Source: Acinetobacter portensis
Lineage (GTDB): Bacteria > Pseudomonadota > Gammaproteobacteria > Pseudomonadales > Moraxellaceae
NCBI RefSeq assembly: GCF_023158935.1
Contig: NZ_CP096120.1
Location: 1,178,001 to 1,242,000, forward strand
Length of the DNA stretch: 64,000 nt
Reading direction: 5' to 3'
This document shows, piece after piece, positions 52,424 to 62,050 of the stretch. Below the pieces are notes generated by a model. That model had not been told where the DNA came from. It searched no databases and was given only the letters and a program-made list of their open reading frames with translations. The position numbers were made by a program, and so were the translations under genes. Every line of letters begins with the position of its first letter. Position 1 is the stretch's first letter.

Positions 52424-53104
52424 ATGACGCTCAACGACTTACCTGAAATTCAAATTACACGAAATATTCGATCTACACGGTTAAGACTGCGTGTAGAGCC
52501 AACACGTATACGTTTAACAGCACCAATTTTCTGCACAAAAAAACAAATTCAGAGTTTTATAGATCAGTCAGAAACGTGGTTGCTTAAAACATGGCAAGCA
52601 CAACAAGATAAAATTATAAAAATAGATAGAACATTACCTACAGAAATTGGTTTATTTAATTTAGATTTTCCTGTGAGAATTGAATATTGCACTCAAAAAA
52701 ACAATTTTGTGTTTGATGCTGAAAATTTAATTTTAAAAATCAGTGATCGTACACCTGAAAAGTATTTAAAAGCTTTTGTTGTGGAATATGCAAAAGAACA
52801 GTTACCGATATATTTACATGATGTAAGTCTAGATACAGGACTTAAATTTACTGAGTGTAGTATTCGACAACCAAAAACACGTTGGGGAAGTTGCTCTGCT
52901 CAACAGAAGATTATGCTGAATAGTGCATTGGTACTTTATAGCAAAGAAGTTGTGCGTTATGTATGTGTGCATGAGTTAGCGCATACAGTTCACTTTAACC
53001 ATAGTGCGCAATTTTGGCAGTTAGTACATCAGCATGATATGAATTTTAAAACACACCAAAAACAATTAAAAACAACACCTGTGCCATATTGGTGGATTAC
53101 TTAA
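52424..53104 (+). CDS. YgjP-like M48-type metallopeptidase-fold protein
   Basis: A 226-residue protein of the DUF45/YgjP family. The C-terminal zinc site is HELAHTVHFNHSAQFW (HEXXH with a downstream His), preceded by the conserved RQPKTRWGSCSAQQKIMLNSALVL (split; WGSCS near residue 150). E. coli YgjP has been linked to UTP pyrophosphatase activity, but function in this family is not firmly set. No signal peptide is present. The ATG lies 18 bases after the REP repeat and has an AAAAGA-type ribosome-binding site. Its last 39 bases overlap the 3' end of the convergent GGDEF-EAL gene, so the two transcripts are antisense to one another at their ends. Confidence 0.86.
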   Translation: MTLNDLPEIQITRNIRSTRLRLRVEPTRIRLTAPIFCTKKQIQSFIDQSETWLLKTWQAQQDKIIKIDRTLPTEIGLFNLDFPVRIEYCTQKNNFVFDAENLILKISDRTPEKYLKAFVVEYAKEQLPIYLHDVSLDTGLKFTECSIRQPKTRWGSCSAQQKIMLNSALVLYSKEVVRYVCVHELAHTVHFNHSAQFWQLVHQHDMNFKTHQKQLKTTPVPYWWIT

Positions 53105-54895
53105 GTACATACTATTTTCTAAGATGTTTTCTACTTCTTTTGCTGTTATAGCATCTTTGAATAAGAAGCCTTGTCCTTGAGAACATCCCATTTTAATAAG
53201 CATTTCAAGTTGTTCTTCATTTTCAATGCCTTCAGCAATAATATTCATATTTAACACAGGGCCGAGTTTCACAATACCTTCAACAATTGCGGCAATTGTT
53301 TTTTGCTCTGTTATTTTTTCAATAAAGCTGTAATCAATTTTAATGCTGTTTACAGGTAAATCTCTTAAATGAGTTAAAGAAGAATGACCTGTACCAAAAT
53401 CATCGAGAGAAATTTTAATACCAGCATCTTGAAGTTTCTTTAATGCACGAATGACATATTCAACGCCACGATCTGAAAAAAAATGTTCCGTAATTTCAAT
53501 TTCGATATGGTTAGGTGAAATATCTGCAGTTTGCATACGTTGTAGAAGTGTTTCTGCGTAGTTATCTCGTAAGAACTCAACAGGTGATGCATTAATGGCG
53601 ATAGGAATTATTTTCTTACCTAAACTTTGCCATTTTTTAATATCTGCAAAAATTCTATTTTGCATTTCGGCACTAATTTTGCTGGAAAGCTCAAAATCAT
53701 CAAAAGCTTCAGCAATAGTTTCAGGCGTAAACAAAGCTTGAGTTTTAGGAGATTTCCAACGAAGCAGTGCTTCAAATCCAATTACTTTTAATGTTGTTAG
53801 ATCTACTTTGGGTTGGTAATACGGTGAAATTAATTTTTCACGAATAATGCGCCGTGCAGTTTCAATTTGAATGGCTTTGTTACGCGTGACATTAAACAAA
53901 TTTTCATTGAAATATTGAATTCCGCCACGACCACGTGTTTTTAAGTCGCTTAATGCTGTATCTGCACATTGTAATAAATTAGAAAAGTTCTCTGCATCTT
54001 GTGGATAGACAGCACAACCAATACTCATGCTACTACTAAGTGTTTTACCATTGTAGTCATATGGCTCATGCATAAGATCTAGTATTTTTTTACCAATGGC
54101 ATCTAAATCATCAATATTTTGCATATCGTAATAAACGACAGCAAATTCATCGCTCCCTAATCTAGAGATTAATGTTGAGTGATTGAATTCTTTTTTTAAT
54201 CTTTTTGCGAAACTTTTCAGAATAAAATCACCAGAGGAATAGCCTTGAGTGTCATTAATATTTTTAAAGTGGTCTAATCCAATAAGGAATAGGCTTATAT
54301 ATTTATGATGGTTATTTGCTTTGAAAAACTGTTGAGCATTATTTTTTAAACCGTATCTATTTAATAATCCTGTTAGTTCATCTGTTTCATTAGAGATACG
54401 TAAGGCATTTTTAACCTTATTACTCATTTCTTTTTGAGTTTTGAGTTTAGTTAAAACATTTTGGTGAGATTGATAATGCTGTTCTACATCTACAAGACTA
54501 ACAAACCATTCAATAGTGTTAGTGCTTGTTAAATTAGGTTTAGCCAGTACAAGAAACCAATGATATTCATCATTCATGTTATTGATAATTCTAAGTTGAT
54601 GTTCAATATTATGTGGATCATCTATTGGAGTATTTAATAATTCTTTAAATTCTGTGATGTCATTTGGATGAATTGTATCGATAATATCTTGTAATTCTAT
54701 ATTTTGTGTTTGCAGGTTTAAGTATTGTTGAAAATCTTCATTGATATAAACGTTATTTGAGTGAAGTATAAAAGCAAAATTTGGAATTTGATTTAACAGT
54801 GCTTTATTTGTTTCTGAGAAAATGCTGTGTGTAAGGGCTACAGGTGCGCTGGAGTTATTTTGATCGCATTCTGAAGTTACAATTGGTGTACGCAC
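53066..54895 (-). CDS. GGDEF-EAL protein, probable c-di-GMP phosphodiesterase
   Basis: A 609-residue cytosolic protein. The N-terminal ~165 residues are PAS-like (QIPNFAFILHSNNVYINEDF, HPNDITEF). Residues about 172-335 form a GGDEF domain with RLGSDEFAVVYY, where the second Gly of GGDEF is Ser, so cyclase activity is doubtful. Residues about 345-600 form an EAL domain with FEALLRW, the metal residues around EIEITEHFF, DDFGTGHSSLTHL and QGQGFLF, so phosphodiesterase activity is likely. It has no transmembrane segment. GTG 54895 has an AGGG ribosome-binding site. Its 3' end overlaps the YgjP-type gene on the other strand by 39 bases. It would lower c-di-GMP and so affect surface behaviour. Confidence 0.9.
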   Translation of the reverse strand: MRTPIVTSECDQNNSSAPVALTHSIFSETNKALLNQIPNFAFILHSNNVYINEDFQQYLNLQTQNIELQDIIDTIHPNDITEFKELLNTPIDDPHNIEHQLRIINNMNDEYHWFLVLAKPNLTSTNTIEWFVSLVDVEQHYQSHQNVLTKLKTQKEMSNKVKNALRISNETDELTGLLNRYGLKNNAQQFFKANNHHKYISLFLIGLDHFKNINDTQGYSSGDFILKSFAKRLKKEFNHSTLISRLGSDEFAVVYYDMQNIDDLDAIGKKILDLMHEPYDYNGKTLSSSMSIGCAVYPQDAENFSNLLQCADTALSDLKTRGRGGIQYFNENLFNVTRNKAIQIETARRIIREKLISPYYQPKVDLTTLKVIGFEALLRWKSPKTQALFTPETIAEAFDDFELSSKISAEMQNRIFADIKKWQSLGKKIIPIAINASPVEFLRDNYAETLLQRMQTADISPNHIEIEITEHFFSDRGVEYVIRALKKLQDAGIKISLDDFGTGHSSLTHLRDLPVNSIKIDYSFIEKITEQKTIAAIVEGIVKLGPVLNMNIIAEGIENEEQLEMLIKMGCSQGQGFLFKDAITAKEVENILENSMYLSNPPIWHRCCF

Positions 54896-55229
54896 TATTT
54901 TCGACCCTATTCGAATTCTTAGTGATAAAAAATCACTTATATGTTTGTATTTTTAGTCTTTAAAATTATGTTTAGAACATGAGTTTTCAACATGCTTATA
55001 AATTCACAAGATATTCTTCATTGTTTATGTGAACAAGAAATAATATACACAAATTTTATAATATTAGGTTTAATTTTTTTGTGAATCTTTGTTCATATTC
55101 ATTAGGTGTAAATTTATTAAAAGTGTTAAAAAATCGACAAACTCTACTAAAAATGTTCAGAAAGTTTTTAAACCCTGCCATACTAAGCAATGAACATATC
55201 ATTAATTTATTTAAATTGAGGTAACTAGC
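54896..55229. other. AT-rich divergent region between the EAL gene and argC
   Basis: 334 bases with no gene. It should contain the promoters of the EAL gene (minus) and argC (plus). No operator such as an ARG box can be named with confidence. Confidence 0.45.
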
Positions 55230-56279
55230 GTGATTTCTGTCGGGATTGTTGGTGGAACAGGTTATACAGGCGTTGAATTATTACGTCTTTTATTGCGTCA
55301 TCCAAATGTGCAAGTTGCTGTTTTAACGTCTCGAACTGAAGCTGGTCGCCGTGTAAATGACATGTTCCCAAGTTTACGTGGGCAAACAGATCTAAAATAT
55401 TCAGATTTAGACATTCAAGAATTAAAAAAATGTGATGTTGTGTTCTTCGCTACGCCTCATGGTGTTGCAATGAAACATGCTGAAGAATTAGTTGCAGCAA
55501 ATACGAAGGTTGTTGATCTTGCAGCCGACTTTAGATTGCAAGATTTAGCGCAATTTGAAAAGTGGTATGGTTTAGAACATGCTTGTCCAGATGTATTAAA
55601 AGCATCTGCATATGGTTTGTCTGAATTAAACCGTGAAAAAATTAAACAAGCGAATGTGATTGGTAACCCAGGTTGTTATCCAACAACGGTTCAATTAGGT
55701 TTAGCGCCTGTATTAAAAGCTGCTGAAGCATTAGTGAAACCAGAAAGTATTATTATTGATGCAAAATCTGGTGTATCAGGTGCAGGACGTAAAGCAAGCT
55801 TGGGCATGATTTATTCTGAAAATGCAGATAACTTTAAAGCTTATGGCGTTGCAGGTCACCGTCATCATCCTGAAATTGTAGAAGCATTAGAAAATATTTC
55901 AGGTCAAAAAGGCGTGTTTGACCATATTTTATTTGTTCCGCACCTTGTTCCAATGATTCGCGGAATGTTTAGTACAATTTATATTGACTTAACAGAAGCA
56001 GGGCAAACTGCAGACTTACAAAGTTTGTATGAGCAGTTCTATGCAAATGAACAGTTTGTAGATGTAATGCCTGCGGGAAGTTCACCTGAAACTCGTTCTG
56101 TACGGGGTGCAAATCAGTTACGTATTGCGCTATATAAACCACAGCCACAAAAGCTTGTGATTTTGGTTGTACAAGATAACTTGGTAAAAGGTGCTGCAGG
56201 TCAAGCAGTTCAAAACATGAATTTAATGTTTAACTTTGCAGAAAATGCAGGTTTAGACGTTATCGGTTTATTACCATAA
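55230..56279 (+). CDS. argC: N-acetyl-gamma-glutamyl-phosphate reductase
   Basis: A 349-residue NADPH enzyme of arginine synthesis that reduces N-acetylglutamyl phosphate to the semialdehyde. It has the Rossmann motif [17 protein letters not shown] (4-20), the catalytic Cys in [14 protein letters not shown] near residue 150, [11 protein letters not shown] near 188, and HRHHPEI near 211. Type and length fit bacterial ArgC (334-350). GTG 55230 has a GAGGT ribosome-binding site 7 bases upstream. The next gene follows after a hairpin, so it may be partly separated. It is cytosolic. Confidence 0.97.
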   Translation: MISVGIVGGTGYTGVELLRLLLRHPNVQVAVLTSRTEAGRRVNDMFPSLRGQTDLKYSDLDIQELKKCDVVFFATPHGVAMKHAEELVAANTKVVDLAADFRLQDLAQFEKWYGLEHACPDVLKASAYGLSELNREKIKQANVIGNPGCYPTTVQLGLAPVLKAAEALVKPESIIIDAKSGVSGAGRKASLGMIYSENADNFKAYGVAGHRHHPEIVEALENISGQKGVFDHILFVPHLVPMIRGMFSTIYIDLTEAGQTADLQSLYEQFYANEQFVDVMPAGSSPETRSVRGANQLRIALYKPQPQKLVILVVQDNLVKGAAGQAVQNMNLMFNFAENAGLDVIGLLP

Positions 56280-56295
56280 GTAACGCATTTCAACT

Positions 56296-56331
56296 ACACA
56301 GATGGTATTTTTTCGAATTAAATCTGTGTTT
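56296..56331 (+). terminator. Weak hairpin after argC
   Basis: Perfect arms ACACAGAT and ATCTGTGT with an 18-base loop and a short T-rich tail. It may attenuate transcription into the DUF6776-like gene. Confidence 0.5.
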
Positions 56332-56357
56332 TGAAAAAATATTTAAAAGAGATGGCG

Positions 56358-57104
56358 ATGAGCAACATTGAATCTGAGACTAAAGAAAAACAAATAAAGT
56401 CAAAAAAGCTCTATTTACACGGCAATATGCCAATTGTAGTGGGTGCAGCTGTTCTGATTTTAGGTAGTGGTTTATTAGGTTATAGCGTTGGTCATCGTCA
56501 GGGTATAACAGTTGCTGGTTATGATGCTGATGCACAGCAGCTTGTAGAAGTTGTAGGTGTGCAGAAAGAACGTTTAGAAGCTTTAAATAAATCTCTAAAC
56601 GCTGCAGTTCAAGAGCGTGATGTTGCAATTAGCAATTCAAATGATTTATTTGCCCAAGTTACACAAGCGAATGCAGATAAAATTCAAACTGACGGTATGT
56701 TAACTATTTACCGTGAAGTGCTTAGACAGCGTGGTGGATTAAGCCTAACTGTTCAAAACTTGGGTGTTAAGCCATTAGCCGATCGTTCTTATGAATATCA
56801 AATTGATTTGGTACAAGTAAGCCCAATTAGAACGAAAGCGTCAGGTGTTGTAGAACTTCGCTTAATTCAAGGTTCTGAAGTGCTTGTGTTGCCAATGGAA
56901 AGTTCAAGTTTTGATTTTCATGATTTTCAACGCTTAACAGGGCGATGGACTATGCCTAAAGGCTTCACGCCACAATTTATTGAAGTACGTGTTACAGGTT
57001 CATCTTCGATTGTAAAACGCTTTAGTTGGACTAAAGGAAAACCTGTAGATGCAGTTTCAACAAATGTTGCTGAAATTCCGCAAGTTAAAGCAACAGCTCA
57101 ATAG
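56358..57104 (+). CDS. DUF6776-like membrane-anchored coiled-coil protein
   Basis: A protein of about 248 residues with one N-terminal transmembrane segment (MPIVVGAAVLILGSGLLGYS). It then has a periplasmic coiled-coil region (about 45-100, VEVVGVQKERLEALNKSLNAA split by residues) and a C-terminal beta-rich domain (about 115-225). It resembles the DUF6776 family found next to argC in pseudomonads and relatives; no function is established. Three starts are possible: TTG 56331, ATG 56352 and ATG 56358. The last is preferred because AAGAG lies at the right distance. It lies between argC and clpS, with an 18-base gap to the clpS frame. Confidence 0.75.
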   Translation: MSNIESETKEKQIKSKKLYLHGNMPIVVGAAVLILGSGLLGYSVGHRQGITVAGYDADAQQLVEVVGVQKERLEALNKSLNAAVQERDVAISNSNDLFAQVTQANADKIQTDGMLTIYREVLRQRGGLSLTVQNLGVKPLADRSYEYQIDLVQVSPIRTKASGVVELRLIQGSEVLVLPMESSSFDFHDFQRLTGRWTMPKGFTPQFIEVRVTGSSSIVKRFSWTKGKPVDAVSTNVAEIPQVKATAQ

Positions 57105-57122
57105 TGTGTATTTGAATTAAAT

Positions 57123-57539
57123 ATGAGTAATTTAAAACGTCAAATTTGTTTGACTGAAATTAAAAATGGATTTTCTCAGTCGGGTTTTGTCGATTGGCAT
57201 TTGAATATTCGTACGAATATGCAAGATGAGAACCATGAAGAAGAAGGCGATACAGTTGTACAGACTGCACCGCCCGAATTTAAACGTCCGCCAATGTATG
57301 TTGTTGTTCTTTTGAATGACGATTACACACCAATGGACTTTGTTATTGAAATTTTACAAGAAAAGTTTGCAATGAATCTTGACCAAGCTACTCAAGTAAT
57401 GCTAACTGTACATTATGAAGGAAAGGGTATTGCTGGCGTATATCCACGAGATATTGCGGAAACTAAAGCGAACCAAGTCAATAATTACGCTCGAGCACAA
57501 GGTCATCCTTTACTTTGTCAGATAGAGCCTAAAAATTAA
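57123..57539 (+). CDS. clpS: ClpS, adaptor for ClpAP (N-degron recognition)
   Basis: The C-terminal ~85 residues are a full ClpS core: [19 protein letters not shown] (degron pocket with Asn-Asp-Asp), [24 protein letters not shown] and the C-terminal HPLLCQIEP. It binds proteins with N-terminal Leu, Phe, Tyr or Trp and delivers them to ClpA. The whole frame from ATG 57123 gives 138 residues. ATG 57219 would give 106, the exact length of E. coli ClpS, and is a serious alternative; neither start has a Shine-Dalgarno sequence. A perfect 16-base palindrome, ATATTCGTACGAATAT, spans the second start. clpA begins 9 bases after the stop, the normal arrangement. Confidence 0.93.
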   Translation: MSNLKRQICLTEIKNGFSQSGFVDWHLNIRTNMQDENHEEEGDTVVQTAPPEFKRPPMYVVVLLNDDYTPMDFVIEILQEKFAMNLDQATQVMLTVHYEGKGIAGVYPRDIAETKANQVNNYARAQGHPLLCQIEPKN

Positions 57540-57548
57540 GGGGATCAC

Positions 57549-59825
57549 ATGCTAAGTCGACAACTAGAAGTATCATTACGTTTGGCTGTTAGCATGGCTC
57601 GTCAAAAGAGACATGAGTTTCTGACAGTTGAACATTTGTTATTGGCATTATTAGATAACGACTCTGCGGTTAATGCTTTAAAAGCATGTGGCGCAGATAT
57701 TATTGGACTGCGTAAAGAATTAGAAGAATTTGCAGAACAAAATACACCTAAATTGCCTGAAGATAGCGATTTAGCACCACATCCTACAGAAAGTTTTGAC
57801 CGTATTTTACAACGTGCAATTTTCCACGTTCAATCAAGTGGCGGAGATCGCACGGTTGAAGGTGCAGATGTTCTAGTTGCGATGTACTCAGAGCGAGATA
57901 CATTTGCGGTATATTTATTAAAACGTCATCAAATTAATCGCCTTACATTAACGCAATATCTTTCTCATGGTGCACACAAGCAAGAAGAGCATACAGAGGA
58001 AGAAGTTGAAGATGTTGATGGTGAGCAACTATCATCTTCTAATGCAGGGCCTTTAGAGCTATATACACTTAACCTAAATGCTGAAGCACAGAAAGGTAAA
58101 ACCGATCCTTTAATTGGCCGTGAAAAGGAAATTGAACGCGCAGCGCAAATTTTATGTCGTCGCCGTAAAAACAATCCTTTATTGGTAGGTGATCCTGGTG
58201 TTGGTAAAACATCAATTGCTGAAGGTTTGGCTTGGTTAATTGTGAATGGTAAAGCACCTAAGCCTTTAGCAAATGCTGAAGTTTATAGTTTAGATATTGG
58301 TGCATTGGTTGCAGGAACAAAATACCGTGGTGATTTTGAAAAGCGTTTAAAGCAACTTTTAAATGTTTTAAAGAAAAAACCAGAAGCAATTTTGTTTATT
58401 GATGAAATTCACATGATTATTGGGGCAGGCTCGAGTATGGGCAGCACAATGGATGCATCAAACTTAATTAAACCTGCGCTTTCAAATGGTACTTTACGTT
58501 GCATTGGATCTACAACGTTCCAAGAATATCGCCAAGTATTCGAAAAAGATCATGCATTATCACGTCGTTTCCAAAAGATTGATGTAAATGAACCTTCTAT
58601 TTCAGAAACGATTGATATTTTACGTGGCTTGAAATCTAAGTTTGAAGAGTTTCATCATGTGAAATACGACGATAAAGCGATTGTTACAGCAGTAGAACTT
58701 TCAGCTAAATTCATTAATGATCGTTTCTTGCCAGATAAAGCAATTGATGTGATTGATGAAGCCGGTGCACAGCGCCGTTTAAAAGCAGAACAAGACGGCA
58801 CATTAATTACAGTTGAAAACGTTGAAGATATTGTGTCTAAAATTGCACGAATTCCTGCAAAAACAGTATCTAAAGATGATAAGACTGTGCTTGCGAATCT
58901 TGAGCGTGATCTTAAACGTGTTGTATTTGGTCAAGATGATGCAATTGTCGCATTAGCTTCTGCAATTAAACTGTCGCGTGCAGGCTTAAAAGCACCAGAT
59001 AAGCCTGTTGGTAGTTTTGTATTTGCAGGTCCGACAGGTGTTGGTAAAACCGAAGTGACTAAACAACTGGCTAAACAGCTAGGTGTAGAGCTTGTCCGTT
59101 TCGATATGTCGGAATACATGGAACGTCATGCAGTATCACGTTTAATTGGTGCGCCTCCTGGTTATGTAGGATTTGACCAGGGTGGTTTGCTGACTGATGC
59201 AATTCATAAAAATCCGCATTGTGTTTTATTGCTAGATGAAATTGAGAAAGCACATCCTGATGTGTTTAATCTGTTGTTGCAAATTATGGATCATGGCTCA
59301 TTAACCGATAATAACGGTCGTAAGTCAGATTTCCGTAATGTGGTTATTGTTTTAACAACGAATATTGGTGCAGAAAGCATTTCACGTACTAATATTGGTT
59401 TCATGGAACAAGACAACAGCAATGACAATCAGGATGCAATGAAAAAAGCATTTTCGCCTGAATTCCGTAACCGTTTAGACAGTGTGATTCAATTTAAAGC
59501 CTTGCCAACGACTGTTATTGAAAATGTAGTTGATAAATTCCTAACAGAGCTTCAAGCGCAACTTGATGATAAAAAAGTGATTCTTGAAGTGGGTAAAGCA
59601 GCGCGTGCATGGCTTGCAGAAAATGGTTACGATCGTTTAATGGGTGCAAGACCAATGCAGCGTTTAATTCAAGAACATTTGAAAAAGCCCTTAGCTGAAA
59701 TGATTTTGTTTGGTGAATTGGCTGAAAATGGCGGTAATGTTGCCGTAACTGTGAAAAAAGAAAAAGGTAAAGCTGTAGGCTTGAAACTCGCAGTTTTTGA
59801 AGATCAAACAGCTGAACCTGCTTAA
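57549..59825 (+). CDS. clpA: ATP-dependent Clp protease ATP-binding subunit ClpA
   Basis: A 758-residue AAA+ unfoldase, the same length as E. coli ClpA. The N-domain (1-~145) binds ClpS; an acidic linker (EEHTEEEVEDVDGEQ) leads to AAA1 with Walker A GDPGVGKTS near residue 216 and Walker B ILFIDEIH. AAA2 has GPTGVGKTE near 495, with LLLDEIEKAHPDVFN. It should contact ClpP through the IGL-type loop; I see IGFME in the corresponding region, which is plausible but not a classic IGL motif. ATG 57549 has an AAGGGG ribosome-binding site. It is co-transcribed with clpS and followed by a terminator. Confidence 0.97.
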   Translation: MLSRQLEVSLRLAVSMARQKRHEFLTVEHLLLALLDNDSAVNALKACGADIIGLRKELEEFAEQNTPKLPEDSDLAPHPTESFDRILQRAIFHVQSSGGDRTVEGADVLVAMYSERDTFAVYLLKRHQINRLTLTQYLSHGAHKQEEHTEEEVEDVDGEQLSSSNAGPLELYTLNLNAEAQKGKTDPLIGREKEIERAAQILCRRRKNNPLLVGDPGVGKTSIAEGLAWLIVNGKAPKPLANAEVYSLDIGALVAGTKYRGDFEKRLKQLLNVLKKKPEAILFIDEIHMIIGAGSSMGSTMDASNLIKPALSNGTLRCIGSTTFQEYRQVFEKDHALSRRFQKIDVNEPSISETIDILRGLKSKFEEFHHVKYDDKAIVTAVELSAKFINDRFLPDKAIDVIDEAGAQRRLKAEQDGTLITVENVEDIVSKIARIPAKTVSKDDKTVLANLERDLKRVVFGQDDAIVALASAIKLSRAGLKAPDKPVGSFVFAGPTGVGKTEVTKQLAKQLGVELVRFDMSEYMERHAVSRLIGAPPGYVGFDQGGLLTDAIHKNPHCVLLLDEIEKAHPDVFNLLLQIMDHGSLTDNNGRKSDFRNVVIVLTTNIGAESISRTNIGFMEQDNSNDNQDAMKKAFSPEFRNRLDSVIQFKALPTTVIENVVDKFLTELQAQLDDKKVILEVGKAARAWLAENGYDRLMGARPMQRLIQEHLKKPLAEMILFGELAENGGNVAVTVKKEKGKAVGLKLAVFEDQTAEPA

Positions 59826-59842
59826 TACAGTTTTAAATTAAG

Positions 59843-59874
59843 AAAAATAACTCGTGCAAGCACGGGTTATTTTT
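59843..59874 (+). terminator. Terminator of clpSA
   Basis: Arms AAAAATAACTCGTG and CACGGGTTATTTTT (one T-G pair) with a CAAG loop. Confidence 0.82.
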
Positions 59875-59912
59875 ATTGAACCCAATAAAAGTAAATGTTG
59901 TGAGGTATATGT

Positions 59913-60266
59913 ATGGATTTTCAAATCACAAAAATAATCACGACATTCTTTTTGTTCTTTATTACGGCTATTGCAGAAATATTAGGATGTTATTTCCCGT
60001 ATTTAATTTTAAATCAAGGAAAAAGCCATTGGTTGTGGATTCCTACTGCAATTAGTCTCGCCGTGTTTGTGTGGTTATTAACTTTACATCCTGCTGCATC
60101 TGGTCGTATTTATGCAGCTTATGGCGGAATCTATATTTTCACAGCATTAATATGGCTTAAATATGTCGATCATGTCAGTTTAAGCCGTTGGGATATTATG
60201 GGTGGTCTGGTTGTAATTACTGGCGCAGCTATTATTATTTTACAACCACAAGGTCTTATTCGTTAA
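59913..60266 (+). CDS. YnfA-family small membrane protein (UPF0060)
   Basis: A 117-residue inner-membrane protein with four transmembrane segments. The family signature is [15 protein letters not shown] near residues 20-34, then [18 protein letters not shown] near 50-70 and [17 protein letters not shown] near the end. YnfA proteins are related to small multidrug transporters and may export compounds, but the substrate is unknown. Length (108-117) is normal. ATG 59913 has a GTGAGG ribosome-binding site. A terminator shared with the transglycosylase gene follows. It is probably monocistronic. Confidence 0.9.
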   Translation: MDFQITKIITTFFLFFITAIAEILGCYFPYLILNQGKSHWLWIPTAISLAVFVWLLTLHPAASGRIYAAYGGIYIFTALIWLKYVDHVSLSRWDIMGGLVVITGAAIIILQPQGLIR

Positions 60267-60285
60267 AACTAATGAATTCACCATT

Positions 60286-60318
60286 AAAAAAAAGGATGCT
60301 TAAATGCATCCTTTTTTT
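60286..60318. terminator. Bidirectional terminator after ynfA
   Basis: Arms AAAAAAAGGATGC and GCATCCTTTTTTT with a 6-base loop, between convergent genes. Confidence 0.88.
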
Positions 60319-60336
60319 GTTTAAAACGACACTAAA

Positions 60337-60909
60337 TTAAAGTGCATGTTTTAAATCTTTTCTATGCTGTTTCACTTGTTTAGCGTAGCGTTTACCTTGT
60401 TTTTTCATTTTACGATTGGTGTTATAACCCGTTGGGCCAACGTTATAATAGGCCAAAGCTTTTGGCATGCTACCTGCAGATGCTTCATACTTTTTCAAAA
60501 CATAGGTACCACAATTTACATTGGCAGCTTCATCAAATAAATCGCCAGGGCAAATATTTTGCCAATAACGTGGAATGACTTGTGTTAAGCCAACTGCTGT
60601 TGCATTTGAAACAACAGTTGGTCTATAAGATGATTCTTGGCGAATAAGTGCCGCAATAAGCAGGGGATCCATATCATAACGGTCAGCAGTTGCCACAATA
60701 ATAGGTGAAACTCGATTTGCTGTGGTTGGATTTACAGAATACGCACGTTGAATTCCCGCAGATAATTTTGTAGCACGTTTTTCTACAGAACCCATTCCTA
60801 GTGATGAACATCCTGTAAAAGAAATTGCAGCTAAAGAAACCCCTACAATTTTTAAAACATCAGATTTTGTTATTTTACGAAAGAAATTAACGCTTTTAAA
60901 AGTAAACAA
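60337..60909 (-). CDS. Lytic transglycosylase (SLT-type) lipoprotein
   Basis: A 190-residue outer-membrane-anchored lipoprotein of the soluble-lytic-transglycosylase (GH23) fold. The signal peptide ends in ISFTGC (lipidated Cys near residue 34). The catalytic Glu is in ALIRQESSYRP, followed by GLTQVIPRYWQ, and the C-terminal ALAYYNVGPTGYN fits the fold. It should cleave peptidoglycan with 1,6-anhydro formation in the periplasm. The small size suits MltE/EmtA-like enzymes. The start is TTG 60909, because no upstream ATG gives a signal peptide. It ends at a bidirectional terminator shared with ynfA. Confidence 0.88.
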   Translation of the reverse strand: MFTFKSVNFFRKITKSDVLKIVGVSLAAISFTGCSSLGMGSVEKRATKLSAGIQRAYSVNPTTANRVSPIIVATADRYDMDPLLIAALIRQESSYRPTVVSNATAVGLTQVIPRYWQNICPGDLFDEAANVNCGTYVLKKYEASAGSMPKALAYYNVGPTGYNTNRKMKKQGKRYAKQVKQHRKDLKHAL

Positions 60910-61098
60910 AATTCAAACCAACTCAGCCAAATATTGCGTACAAATATAAGTAAAGCTTATGTTTAGCGTCAAGCATATATTCGCAACGATTTTATAGAGT
61001 TTGTTTACAGGAATTGATTTAAATTAAGGCTTTAGAAATTAACAAGACTACTTAAAAAGCTTATAATTAATTCCTCATGATTTCTAATTGAAAGACCA

Positions 61099-61566
61099 AT
61101 GACACCTGCATGTAAAATTTTAAAATCGAATAAAATTGAATACAGCATTCATGAATATGAACACGATACGAATGCCAAAAGTTTTGGTTTAGAAGCAGCT
61201 GAAAAGTTAGGTTTAGATGTTCATGTGGTGTTTAAAACATTAATGGTGACAGACGATAAAACCTATTTCGTTGCTATATTACCTGTGAATCATCAACTAA
61301 ATTTAAAGAAAGTTGCGACTGCATTAGGTTGTAAAAAATTGCACATGGCAGACCCTAAAGATGCTGAACGTTTAACAGGATATTTAGTTGGTGGAATTAG
61401 TCCTATCGGTCAGAAAAAACGTCTTAAAACAGTTATTGATGTAACGGCAGAATCGTTGGATAAAGTGTATGTAAGTGGCGGTAAACGCGGCTTAGATATT
61501 GGATTAAACCCTCAGGATTTAGCAAAAGTATTAGGTGCAAGTTTTGCAGATATATTAGATGTTTAA
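61099..61566 (+). CDS. ybaK: Cys-tRNA(Pro) deacylase YbaK
   Basis: A 155-residue trans-editing enzyme that hydrolyses Cys-tRNA(Pro). The family core is [14 protein letters not shown], then [17 protein letters not shown] (invariant Lys), followed by [21 protein letters not shown] and the C-terminal [10 protein letters not shown]. Length matches E. coli YbaK (159). There is no signal peptide. ATG 61099 lies about 6 bases after an AAAGA-type ribosome-binding site. A terminator at 61600 follows. The 575-base gap after it holds two hairpin repeats and no other recognisable gene. Confidence 0.94.
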   Translation: MTPACKILKSNKIEYSIHEYEHDTNAKSFGLEAAEKLGLDVHVVFKTLMVTDDKTYFVAILPVNHQLNLKKVATALGCKKLHMADPKDAERLTGYLVGGISPIGQKKRLKTVIDVTAESLDKVYVSGGKRGLDIGLNPQDLAKVLGASFADILDV

Positions 61567-61599
61567 TTAATAATTCAGGAACAGTTTTTAATTAAAACG

Positions 61600-61632
61600 A
61601 GGCTTATTTTAAGGTTGAAAAATAAGCCTTAT
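61600..61632 (+). terminator. Terminator of ybaK
   Basis: Arms AGGCTTATTTT and AAAATAAGCCT with an 8-base loop and T-rich tail. Confidence 0.82.
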
Positions 61633-61741
61633 TTATTTGAAGTTTACAATAATTATGAAAGTTAAAAAATGTTCGGGGATATATACGCTATAAAATCAAA
61701 GTTCATTAAAATAGCTAAACAATAAAACGCTGTTAATATCT

Positions 61742-61770
61742 CTATTTCTCTAAATAGCCTAAGCAATTTT
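61742..61770 (+). repeat. GCCTAAGC hairpin repeat, copy 3
   Basis: CTATTT (61742-61747) pairs perfectly with AAATAG (61752-61757). Alternatively AAAT (61752-61755) pairs with ATTT (61766-61769) around the core GCCTAAGC (61757-61764). It is very similar to copy 2. Confidence 0.62.
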
Positions 61771-62050
61771 GATGGGATTTTAACAATTTCTTTGTTTGAA
61801 AGAGGGTGGCCTTAAAAGCATTTTTCAAAGATAAAACCATGTGTCATTAAACGTAAATAGATTAAATAAAGATTAATGAATCACTCAAAGTATTGCTAGT
61901 TAGGCACTAAAACTAGGCTTTGCATTTGCAAACATAGTTCTTTTTATTGCTACGAATTCTGAAAATATGCTTTTATAACTGTTTGAATGGTAATGAACAT
62001 TCACAATAAAGCGTTAGTAAGGTTTGATTGAAAAGTCTAAAAAATAATAT

